Shown piece by piece: positions 11,775 through 24,036 of a stretch of DNA of 64,000 bases. The DNA is from Pomphorhynchus laevis (Eukaryota; Acanthocephala; Palaeacanthocephala; Echinorhynchida; Pomphorhynchidae), in NCBI GenBank assembly GCA_012934845.2, contig WNNJ02003349.1, forward strand, positions 44,262-108,261. Reading direction: 5' to 3'. The translations under genes were made by a program, and so were the position numbers. The notes below the pieces were generated by a model, which was not told the origin of the DNA, ran no database searches, and was given only the letters and a program-made list of their open reading frames with translations. Within the stretch, counting starts at the first letter, position 1, and each line of letters opens with the position of its first letter.

Positions 11775-13600
11775 TTAATAAAGTTTCTTAATATCAGCTG
11801 ATGTATTCATTTGTTTGTTCCGTCTTTTTATCGTGAGATCATACATGTGATTGCTTAACAGTAAAGCTCATTATATAATACATGTTCAATTTATTATTCG
11901 TTTCTCCCTTTGATATGTTTCTTATAAAATTCAAATATTACTTTTCAAGTCTAAGAAGCGTAGTTGATCTTAAAGTTATTTGTAAATAATTTATTCCTTG
12001 ATCAGATCAGTGGTGTCAGACCACAAGATTATAATATATAACCACTATGAGAATAAAAATAATATCCTTAATATAATTTGATATTTAGGTAATTAATAAA
12101 AGTTATTAATTAAAGTAATTTATTAATCTTTTAAACAAGATTTTTTGATTATTTTAAAAATAATGCATCATGGCACATAATGAATATGCATGACATGTAA
12201 AATACAGATCGTTTATTTCTAAAATTGAAATGTTACTTATGAAGACAGTAACTATTTCAATTCATTAGAAAATGCTGAGTGTTACTAATACATTTGTACT
12301 TATATATCCTATTTACATAATTTATTTGGTCATTTCTGAAAATTGCACGTATTTCCTGATATCAGTAGCTGACACACTGCTATTTGATTAAGCCACATTA
12401 ATTTACAAATTCAAAATGTATCTATAGCGGATAAATAACGAAGGATATTTTATTTTCTAAGCTAATCATATTTTCGCATTGTTTGTCTGCGAATTTCTGG
12501 AAAATCTTGTTAGATACTTTGATTTTTCAGCTATAAATTTTCGTTAACTCATTAATTACGTGAAAAGACATAAAAAATGCCTTGAAGCGTTTACGTAGTC
12601 AAATTGTTTCTTAGTAGAATCTCATGCGGGATTCAATTTAATTTAGTACCATTAAATATATTGGTTCCATCGTCAAAATAAAAAATAAGCATCATTTTAA
12701 TAACGAAAGCAATTTGCTGATACGATCAATTAATCTAGAGTAGTTTCATATTATTTTTCGATTTATTTAATATTTGATAAATATTACACCTTAATAAATA
12801 AATATCAATATTTGATATTTTAATAAATAAAATGCTTAAATAAAATGTGTCGCTTTAAAAGATGTTTTATCATCTCTTAGTGTAGCAAAAACTAAGAACA
12901 ACCAATTAATACTTCATTAGCAATTAGCATAGCTAAATACCATAGGATTCTAACTTATTATTTAACATTATCTATAATAAAGGAATTATCAAGATTGAAA
13001 ACTATTAAAAATGACTGTTTAATTTGCCATATTGTTTCCTACTCAAAAATTGTAATGTAAAAGAACGTATATACACTTTGCTATCTTTCTAAAAAAGCAT
13101 GTCTTCTGTAAAGCAAATGACACACAACACAACTATAGTTCAGATAAACCCAAGTATTCCTCTCGCTTGTTCCCCATCAAAGCCAATCAATATTTTTGAG
13201 GCAAGCTTGTCTGAAAGTATAAAAACCTGTTTTAAAATGTGTTATTACGCTATCTATGTATCTACATATAATTTAATTGTTACACAAGAGTAATTATGCA
13301 TTTTGCGGCTTAAAGACATTAATAAAAGCAAGAAGATATTAGGATCAATATATACGAAATTTTCATTTTATATTGACATAACAGCACATTACCGTTCTTC
13401 GATTTAGATATGTTCTCTTCCTCATCATTAAGAAATAAAAAAGCTAATTTCAGCTGCCGCAGTATTAATAAAATTTGTGTATGGTTTGCGCTGCCTTTCC
13501 TCGAAGTAAAAATTATTGGGAGTAGATTACACTTTCGAAAACAGTATAGCCATTTAAAAAAGTATAAAACACTATAGCGGATAACAAATTACTTCGATTT
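11775..13600. other. AT-rich stretch without a recognised gene
   Basis: Low-complexity AT-rich sequence upstream of the Shaw coding exons. A 64-codon open frame at 13099-13293 has no recognisable domain. I see no element ends here. Promoter and 5' untranslated sequence of Shaw could lie in this part, but no signal is convincing. Confidence 0.4.
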
Positions 13601-13639
13601 CTGTAAATTAATGATAAATTCGTAATAGAAGTTTGAGAA

Positions 13640-13705
13640 CACAACGATTTAGAAGTGCTGAATTGGATGTGAGGACATTATATCTGAGAAAACCAAATAT
13701 AAAAG
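13640..13705 (+). other. Possible 5' untranslated exon of Shaw
   Basis: A strong donor (AAAAG then GTAAGT) at 13705 is followed 919 bases later by an acceptor (GTGCAG, ending 14624) that lies 13 bases before the Shaw start codon. A non-coding first exon ending at 13705 and a second beginning at 14625 would be natural. The exon start cannot be placed. Confidence 0.3.
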
Positions 13706-14637
13706 GTAAGTAATCTGTGAGTAACTCTCATTGTATGCTCTATATTTTGTAAAAGCATAAATAACATTATTTAAACGTACTTATTATAAACAAGGCGTTG
13801 TGTTAATCAGGTTATCATCATACAGGTTAATATCTAAATATTTTTAATTTGTCCTCGCTTGATTTATGTATTTTCACATATTTCACTTACCTTAGAAGCA
13901 CAAACACATAGATTCTATTGCAAGTCAAATCAGCTAACTGAGTCACGTATTTAATATAATTATAAAATAAACAAAACATAATAATGCTAAATCAAAATTT
14001 AAATAATTAAATAATAAAATTAATAATTGTTTTTAGATTTTCTATAATTTAAATCAAGTTAAAATAAAAAATTGAAATTTAAAATAAACGTCATTTTTAT
14101 GAATTGACTAATAAATAACATACGTTGTATCAGAATAAGAATTAGAGGTCATCAAAAAATAACTTACTTGTGTTGTGTGATAAAAAAGAGCAATTGGCTT
14201 AAAATCTTTTAAAAGTAATTTGCAATATTTTCTTGCATACAGAGACAAATTTGAAATTACAATTTTAAATTAAAATTTTATTTTTTAGGAAATTTAGCAT
14301 CTCAGGTACACAATTGAAAGTAGCAATATATAAGATTGTAATAAACTCGAAACATCTAATATTATGAATTTTCGTCGTTTAAGCTTGATAATGAATTTTA
14401 ATTTATGGTAGTAATTTATGATGAAACATATTGTTATATGTTGACATATAACATATTGTCATATTGATTTCATATTGATGAAGCACATCACTATTCTGAT
14501 TTTAAACATAAGAAAAAGTTTAGCAAAATATTTAAAATATTGACGATATTCAATTTATCGATGGATATTTTTCAGTTTATTGATAATGGAGTACATTATT
14601 ATACTTAGGAGATTAGTCGTGCAGAATCACATATACA

Positions 14638-14957
14638 ATGACAGATGCAGATAACAGAGTTACAATAAATGTTGGAGGTGTTCGTCATGAAACCTATAAA
14701 ACCACACTTAAAAAGATTCCGGCAACTCGTTTATCAAGATTAACTGAAGCTTTATCCAATTACGATCGCGTACTAAACGAATACTATTTTGATAGGCATC
14801 CAGGAGTTTTTGCTCAAATTTTAAATTACTACAGAACAGGAAAGCTGCATTACCCAACCGATGTATGCGGTCCATTATTTGAAGCTGAATTGGAGTATTG
14901 GGGTTTAGATGCTAATCAAGTAGAACCATGTTGTTGGATGACATATACTACTCATAG
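14638..14957 (+). CDS. Shaw: Shaw coding exon 1: T1 domain
   Basis: The start ATG is followed by [14 protein letters not shown], the usual opening of Kv T1 domains, and the exon runs through [11 protein letters not shown] to [10 protein letters not shown]1 sets subfamily-specific tetramer assembly and holds interface zinc ions. The donor is CATAG then GTAATT. The exon ends after two bases of an arginine codon completed by the next exon. Confidence 0.93.
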
Positions 14958-17900
14958 GTAATTCGGTTAGGCTATATCTCAATATTTTTAGTTAAACGCT
15001 ATTTTTGAAACTAAAGTAATTCAACTATAAAATTTTTATTGTTTTTTTATTAAGTTATAGCAAGTAATAAATATGCAGAAGAATGTTTATAAATCTAAAT
15101 TATAATAATTTTTTTAATTTATTATAATTTAATAAATTAATAATTTAATTTATAATTTATAATTTAAAAATATTTAAATTATATTTATATTTAATTATAT
15201 TTAATTTTAAAATATTCACAAAAATGTTTTATTTTGTGTATACAAAAATATTTTTATATTCTTTGATTATATATTATGTATTTAATGTATAAATTTTTAC
15301 TAATCAGATAACTGAGTACCATATAAAAATTTTAAAAAGTAAATATTTAGATCTTAATATTTTCTTTAATTCTGATTGTTATTAGATAGAAAGTTTTATG
15401 AAATGATTATTAGAATGAAGATCGGCGTTATTCAGAAGGAATCGATATGTTATCAAATTTGGGCCTCCATTCCTCCATTCAACATAGCTAAAATATATAC
15501 TAATAACGTATTTTATTTCTGATGAAATTCGATTATTCCAATACTTTTTAAACCAATACTGAGTACATTATTTACTATTCATCATAAAAATTTCCTATGG
15601 CATTTTATTGTTTAGCTTTTATAATAAATACCCATTTTTATATGTAATGTATATCAATTAAATTATATAAATAATTATTTAGAAGATTTATATCAGTACA
15701 TATTGTTGCAATTCTTAAAATTTCATTATTTAATGTATTAAATTTTATATTATTTGATATGCATGAATGCTCATGCAAAAATATGTTTCTTGTAAATTTT
15801 AAATATGTCATCTTTACGATATAAATTAATAGTAGTTTTAGTTAATGTTAATTTAATGCTCATATCTAGATATAATACGAAGTATATTATTTATTATCCT
15901 ATGATAAAAATTTTCCGGTAATGATTTTAAATTTATTTTTAATATTATTGTGTTGATTTATATATTTTACTATTTTCTGTTTGATGGTATTTTTATAGTA
16001 ACCTAGTTTAAAATATGTATCTATTAAATTATTTAAATGATTTTGAATGAAAGCCAATATCATTACATATTGTTGCAATTCTTAAAATTTCATTATTTAA
16101 TGTATTATATTTTATATTATATGGTATGCATGAATGCTAATTCAAAAATATGATTTTTAAAAAGTATGACACATTCTAAAAAATATGTCATCATATTTAC
16201 GGTATAAATTAATAATAGTTTAAATTGATGTTATTTTTGCGGCTTCTATGCTCTCGTATACCCATAATAATGCAATTATCTAATGATTTTAAGCTGCTAG
16301 ATTAAATTTGGCTTGTTATAAATTTTATTTTGCCAAGTTTGAAAATATTTTATTTTGAATTGAAATTATGCAAAATAATAAAAAAAAAATTAAATTATAG
16401 GAACTGGATCAAATAAGAGGAAAATTTTGTATTGATATTTCGCTAACCTCTGTTAGCATATTGAGAAAATTACAATGTAAGATTGTAATTGTAATTTTCA
16501 AAAGATGCTAACAGAGATTAGCTTAATATCAATAAAAAATTTCCTCTTTTCTTTAATCCAGCTCCAATAATTCTTTATCAATAATGGATCATCAACTATT
16601 TAAAATTTGAATTTTTTATTGTCTTTCAGTATAAGACATATTACAGCTAAAAACTTTTGACAACAATGATATGTTGTAATTATTATTAATGTGAATGCGA
16701 AGTGGATAATTATTATCTGATCATGTAATGCGAAATTATTTATTAATTTTGTGATAAATAAAGTTAATACAAATATTTTGCCATGATCAATTTGCATGGT
16801 AAGCTAAAGAAAGTAGCTCACATGATTTTTCAATTGTATTCATGGCTTTTATGTATTCATGACATTCATCTACGATTTTTTCAATTATTGCAATTAAAAT
16901 TAAAAATAGCAATTATTATTGATATGATAATATTTATTATGTAAAAGTAGCCTTTCAGCATTAAGCGGGAAACAAAAATGTACATATACACAAATAATAA
17001 AATACAACAAGAAAATATTCATGAAATCAAAAAGTCATTTGTAAGAATTTGAATTACCGATCATTTGCTCGACTGCCTGACTTAACAATTGCATTGAGAT
17101 CAAATGGTTTGGGTAAACGGTGTTTGCAAGGTAAGTAGTTAACGAATTGATTTGCTTGAGTGACAATTTGGAAAGGACAGGTCAATGAAACAGATGAGAA
17201 ATGTGTAGACATTGAATGCGACAAAATTTAGTGGCAATAATTCGAACGATCGTATGATGGGATACGGATTATGCAAAACCGTGAATAATCGCTACTTCCA
17301 AATTTCACTACTTCCAAACTCTAAATATAAATTCCTAATAGAAAGTAAATGAGAAAATAAAAATAAAATAAATAGAATTAAAAGTATAAAAGCATACAAC
17401 TTAAAAAGGAATGTATAACATAATAATAAAATATAAACATAAATATTAAATAGTATTATTGACAAAATTGTTTGTTTTGTAGATTACCGACCTCTAATTC
17501 CAAATTAAACTACTTTCAAATTTCTTATCCTAAAAAAATATTGACAAAATTGTTTGTTTTGTAAATTACGGCCCTCTATTTCCAAATTAAACTACTTTCA
17601 AATTTCTTATCTTAAAAAAATATTGACAAAATTGTTTGTTTTGTAGATTACGTCCCTCTACTTCCAAATTTCTTATCTTAAAAAAATATTTGTTGACAAA
17701 ATTGTTTGTCTTATGCCGAAATTGTATGACAAAATTGTTAGTTGTATGCCTTTACACTTTTAATTTTATTAATTTTATTTTTATTTTCTTATTTACTTTC
17801 TATTTATAATTCTTATTTAGAATTTGTAAGTAGTGAAATTTGGAAGTAGCGGACCCTAACAATGCAAAACTTATCATGATAACTGTATATATGGGCGCGG

Positions 17901-20900
17901 GTAATAAGTGATATTTTCTTTGCGTGTAGTTTATGCAATAGTGATTTCAATGTATTTGACGCTAAGAATATTTCAGGGTCGATTTCAAAGGGCTTAGTAG
18001 TAAATTGTTTAGTGTGTTGCTTGAATGTGGATGTTTTAGAGAAACGAAAATGTTGTCAATAGTCTACTGATAGGGAATTCATCTATGTGATTGATATTGT
18101 ATTGATAGGGTTTAATAATAATAAAAAAACTTTAATATCCACATTATATAATATAAATCTATTGACTTTAAAAATATCAATTGCTCTGAAAAGTAGCTAA
18201 TATTTAACACAATTAGGGCATCATATATTTAAAAGTTAACTATTAAAAATGATTTCATAGACATGCGTATACGGATGATCGTATGAGCTTGCATTTTTTA
18301 ACGTTTAGCTAGAAAAGCACCAAGATACTATAAGTAGTATCGTATAGATCATTTTAGTTATACATGATTAAGCAATCAATTCCAATCTCAAAATTTGGCC
18401 TTCGTAACTTATTGTTGCAGGCAGCCAATCGTTGCTTTGCAGCGCTCAATATGAATTTCTATTTTTCGAATATTTTCATTTTAAAAAACGTTACTATCAG
18501 TTTTACTTAGTTATAAAGAAACGCTCTATCAAAAAGGATGATTAGAAAGAAACAGCTATATATAGCAATATTTACAATGGTCAAATTTATAGTCCAATTT
18601 ATACAATTTTACCGCTAAGTATCAATAGTTCAAGTTTACAGCGAACTTGCATAAATTAACTACTAAACATTATATTATATTTGTAATAAAATATTAAAAA
18701 AAAATAAAAATTGAGAATTTTCAGCAGTTAGGGAATTACGTGAACAATAAAATTGCAAAAATTTCTTCATTTTTAGACTTGAACAACATCAATAATTGTA
18801 ATTTATGCTTAGAGAAACTGAAGAAGTTCTGATGGTGCTAGATCGATTAGACATAGATACAGAACCTCCAACAGATGAAGCAATTGCAAAGCGGTTTGGT
18901 TATGATTTTGATATGAACATTCGCCATAAAAATATGAGTTTAAAGGAATATTTACATACATTACCTTGGTATCGACGCATACAACCAAACATTTGGCAGT
19001 TATTTGACGAGCCCAATTCTTCTACCCAAGCAAAGGTGAGAATTATTATCCAAATAAATGTATAAGGCCAGCTATTTGCAGCAAGTGTTGCATAATTACT
19101 CGATTTTGCGAGATTGTAAAATTACAGGTTAACATATTAGGTATAAATTAAAATAGTTTTATAAAATTCCATTTTAGCACAGTACGGAAGTAAATTTGAT
19201 AACAGATTGAAGTATTTTCTAAATGACTGACAAAGTACGTTTCATGGAAATTATCGACTATTTAGTCATTCGATTCATTATTAGTAAAAATAAAAATTAT
19301 AAACTATATAGATACGCTACAGATAAATTTGATTAAATACAGTCTACCAGTATCTAGATGATATGTGTTAATAAAGTTAAAAATATCTACTGTATATTGG
19401 GTTTATTACAAACATATTTTTAATATTGCTCAACAAATTGAGAATTTATTTGAAAATTTAAAATTTTTTAATTTACTTGAAATTATGAAATATTATTTAC
19501 TTATATTATTTTATTATTATGATATTAAAATATTTTATTATTATGATATTTATTATAATATTATTTATTATATTTTAATATTTCAAAATATAAATACATA
19601 CGATTTTAGTACGCTTTATACAATTTTAGATTTAGTAGATATTAAAGAAGCGTTAGTAAAATTAATTAATCTAATATTCGGAATATATATATGTTATAAT
19701 AACTATAACGCTTATCTAACAAAAATTAAACCATCAAGTAAATATAAATATATGGATAAAATTGAATTAATAGAATCCTTAAATATTTTAATAAATCAAA
19801 ATTATTTAAAGGTAGGGACATCTATATTTAGACAAGTAAAAGGTGTTCCAATGGGAGGTAATAGTAGCCCAATTATAGCTGACTTGTTTTTAAGCTTTAT
19901 AGAATATGAATTTGTTCATAACTGTGTAAAAACTAAATATAAACTATATATATGAAATATATGTTGGATACATTGATGATATATGTTTATTTAATTCTAA
20001 TAATTTTTATTCAATTAGTGAACAAATTTTTTCAGAAAGCCTTATTCTTTACAAAACCAATATTAATGATAAAGAAGGTGTATATCTAGATATGAACATT
20101 AAATTAACATTAACTAAAACTACTATTAATTTATATCGTAAAGATGACATATTTAAATTTACAAGAAACATATTTTTGCATGAGCATTCATGCATACCAT
20201 ATAATATAAAATATAATACATTAAATAATGAAATTTTAAGAATTGCAACAATATGTAATGATATTGGCTTTCTTCAAAATCATTTAAATAATTTAATAGA
20301 TACAAATTTTAAACTAAGTTACTATAAAAAACATCAAGCAGAAAATAGTAAAATATATAAATCAACACAATAATATAAAGAATAAATTTAAACTCTAAAG
20401 TGGCAAATTTTTATGGATGGATAATAAGTAATATACTTTGTATTAGAATAAGATACTAGATAGTTTTATCAGAGGAAATACATCATTAGCATGTATTTGG
20501 CCCCGCTGCTATGTTGGGTAGAGGAGTTAGGGACCGAAACCTGATAGCATAGCAGTTCCTCCTGATGACCTCTAATTCTTATTCTGATACAACGTCTGTT
20601 ATTTATTAGTCAATTCATAAAAATGACGTTTATTTTAAATTTCATTTTTTTAACTTGATTTAAATTATAGAAAATCTTTTAAAAAATATTAATTTTATTA
20701 TTTAATTATTAAATTTTAATTTAGCATTATTATGTTTTGTTTATTTTATAATTATATTAAATACGTAGACTCAGTTAGCTGATTTGATATGCTTTTGGTT
20801 AAACTTGGTCTTAAATATTTCATAAGCACATTAATAACCATCAACGCAAAATCAAATTATATCCGTCGCATACAAATGAATTCGTTGCTAGCCATGATGT

Positions 20901-23900
20901 TCCCCATACACGTAAGTATGCTTCTTAAGGAACAGCAACGATTTAGAAAGACTGCTTAAAATAAAATTATTATCAATCAGACCAGCTAACTGAGTCTACT
21001 TATTTAATACTATTTAAAGATTAAAAATAATGAAAAATAATAAAAAATAAATAAATAATTAAATAACAAATAATTAAAAAATAAAAATAAATAATTATTA
21101 AATAAGATTCTGTTAGTTAATGATGGTTTTATATACATGATATGAAAGAAGCTTTTCTTTATTCTTGAAAGCTTTCAACACAGTGTTATTTTCAAGCAAA
21201 CTGTTTGCTTGAAAAGGACACTGTGTGTTGAAAGCTTTCAAGAATAAAGAAAAGCTTCTTTCATATCATGTTTATAAAACCATCATTAACTAATATAAAG
21301 AAAGGCATGAATTCAAGTCTACAACATAAGATTTTATATAATTTATTCCTTCATTAAAAATATAAAGTTGAAATTTAAAATAAAATTTAAATTCATGAAT
21401 TGACAAATAAATAACAAAGGATGTATCAGAATAAGGATTAGAGGTCAATAGAATGAACTGTTATGTTATCAGGTTTCGACCTCTTTTCCTAGATACAAGA
21501 TAGCAGCAAAATCAAATACATGCAAATGACGTATTTACTCTGGTGAAATTTGGTTATCTAGTGTATTTTATATTAATACAAAGTATATTATTTATTATCC
21601 ATAAAAAGTTTCCGCTTAAAAGTTAAAATTTATTCTTAATAATATTTCGTTGATATATATAATTTTAAATCCGATTGTGTTAAACTGTGCTCCGGGAGCT
21701 AATAAGCTTCAGTTTTATAATTGTTAATATTGCCCAAAATCGGAGTTCGATTACAAGTAGAGCAGAATTCCTTATCACTCCAGCAACGACAGCAAGTAAA
21801 ATTTTTGCTGAATAAAATTGGATGATCCGAAGAATATTAAATTGATACGATGAATTTAGTGACATATAGAACTTTTAAACGTAACCGTGCAAGACAGCTT
21901 ACTACCCAAAATAATATAGTAAATCTTTCAAATACTAATTTAACGAATCTCCAAATCCAAGCGCTTGACTATGGTCATAACTTTAGCATCACAGAACGAG
22001 AATTTTCAAGATACAATGTTACATGCGCATTAAAGAATATGTGTAAAAATTCTTGTAAATATGTATCAAATCAGCCTGACCGAGAGATTGCGAGTAAAAT
22101 GTTTAATAATCAAATCTTAAAAAATATGTTTCCCTACCGCCAAATACGAAAAGTAAACTAAATATATCCAGAGATCACATACGAGCATTAAATGAAATTA
22201 AACAGGATGAAAATATTATTTCAAAATTAGCGGATAAAGTATCTTTATTAGTGATATGGGATAAGAATGATTATAAATCGGAATGTCTAAGCTAAATTCG
22301 ACTACATATGAACTCACAACAGTAGACGAATTGAAACGCACATATGACAGAGTAGAAGAGTACAGACTGAAACACGAATCAATGAGCGCTATTGACAGCA
22401 AGACATCAAACGAAATACGATCGAAAATCCCTTATCGTGCCGGAGTATTCTATCTCTTACCAAAAATTCACAAGGAAGAAATACCTTGTAGAGGAAGACA
22501 TATCGTATCCAACACAGCCACAGTAACTGAGAATCTCTCGAGATTCCTAGACTCTACACTAAAAAGCTTACTGTCAACATCAGATACTGTTCTAAAAGAT
22601 ACATGCAGTTTTCAGGAAAAATAAAATCATCACAAATCAAGCATACCAAAACAAGACATAATACTAACTCTTGATGTTTCAAATCTTTATACGTCTATTC
22701 CCCACGAAGACGGAATCAAGAGAATAGGATCGGTCAAAGATCAAGCGGGATTGAATACCAAGAAAAAATCCTTGATTACAGAGAGGCTAAGATTGATACT
22801 AGAAGGAAATACATTTGAATTTAATGGATCACTTTAATTTCCTTGATGTGTCTAATTACTGGGACAATAACGATACATTGCAAACCAGTATATATAGGAA
22901 ACTCATTAGTCCTAAAATGCATTTGCACCCGTTGAGTGCCAACCCAAAACACATTAAGATGAATATAATCATAAATGAAACATCAAGAATCCTGAAAATA
23001 TGTAGTACAACAAAATCACAGCTAGATACAATAGACCATCTAAGAAAGCAGCTCATTCTGAGAGGATATACTTATCGTGAGGTTAATCGATCAATTAATA
23101 AAAGTCTAATATTATTAAAAAATTCCAAAAACTTGACGAAAGAAAAAATATGCAGTGACAATATTTACGTCTTCCCGTATCATAAAGCATTACATTCATT
23201 ATCATGCGACGCAAAGAATTAATAGGTAATATAGCAAAACAAATATGAAAACCAATCAAAATTGTATTTATAACCTTTAAAGCCACAAACACAATCGGCC
23301 GCCGGCTAATACAGTCACAATACCAAAGACAAGGAAACAAACATACGTCGGAATGTAAATAATGCCAAAGAGCGCGAACAAAATGTTGTGAAAATGTTAT
23401 TAATGCTACAAAGTACGTTAGCAGCAAAACGAAATTAGAATATAAAATAAACGGCAATACATCATGCGCATCAAACGGTAATGTATATTTAGGTATATTC
23501 ACGTAGGTGAGACATGACTTAGCATGAATATGATACTTAATAATCGCAGATCAGATATAAATAAACAGTTAACACATAGCCACGCGATTGTGCATAATTG
23601 TATTTCAGCACGTTCAAAAAATTCGGATATTTTTGACTATATCATAATAAAGGATAGTATTAACGACACTAAAGAAAGAAGAATAAAAGAGCAAAGAATT
23701 GTAGGTTAACTATTAATAGATGCTAATCATGGGTTTAATACAGAACACATTTACAAATGGGATGTCGGTATTACATAATTCAACCTTAAATAATTACTGA
23801 GATTGTTTTATTATTTGTAACCTTTATTGTGCTCTCACTCTAGATTGACAAAGCTCCAAAGAGCGAAACGTTTTCAATAAAATTTTGAATCTATTTTGCT

Positions 23901-23964
23901 TGTGCTGGTGTAAATCGTAAGATAAACATAAATCTATTGTACTCCTGTGAGAGTCCCAGCGATA

Positions 23965-24036
<72 letters not shown>

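Noticed and set aside
13099-13293. Small gene upstream of Shaw
   Set aside because: 64 codons, no domain, no splice or start context; expected by chance.
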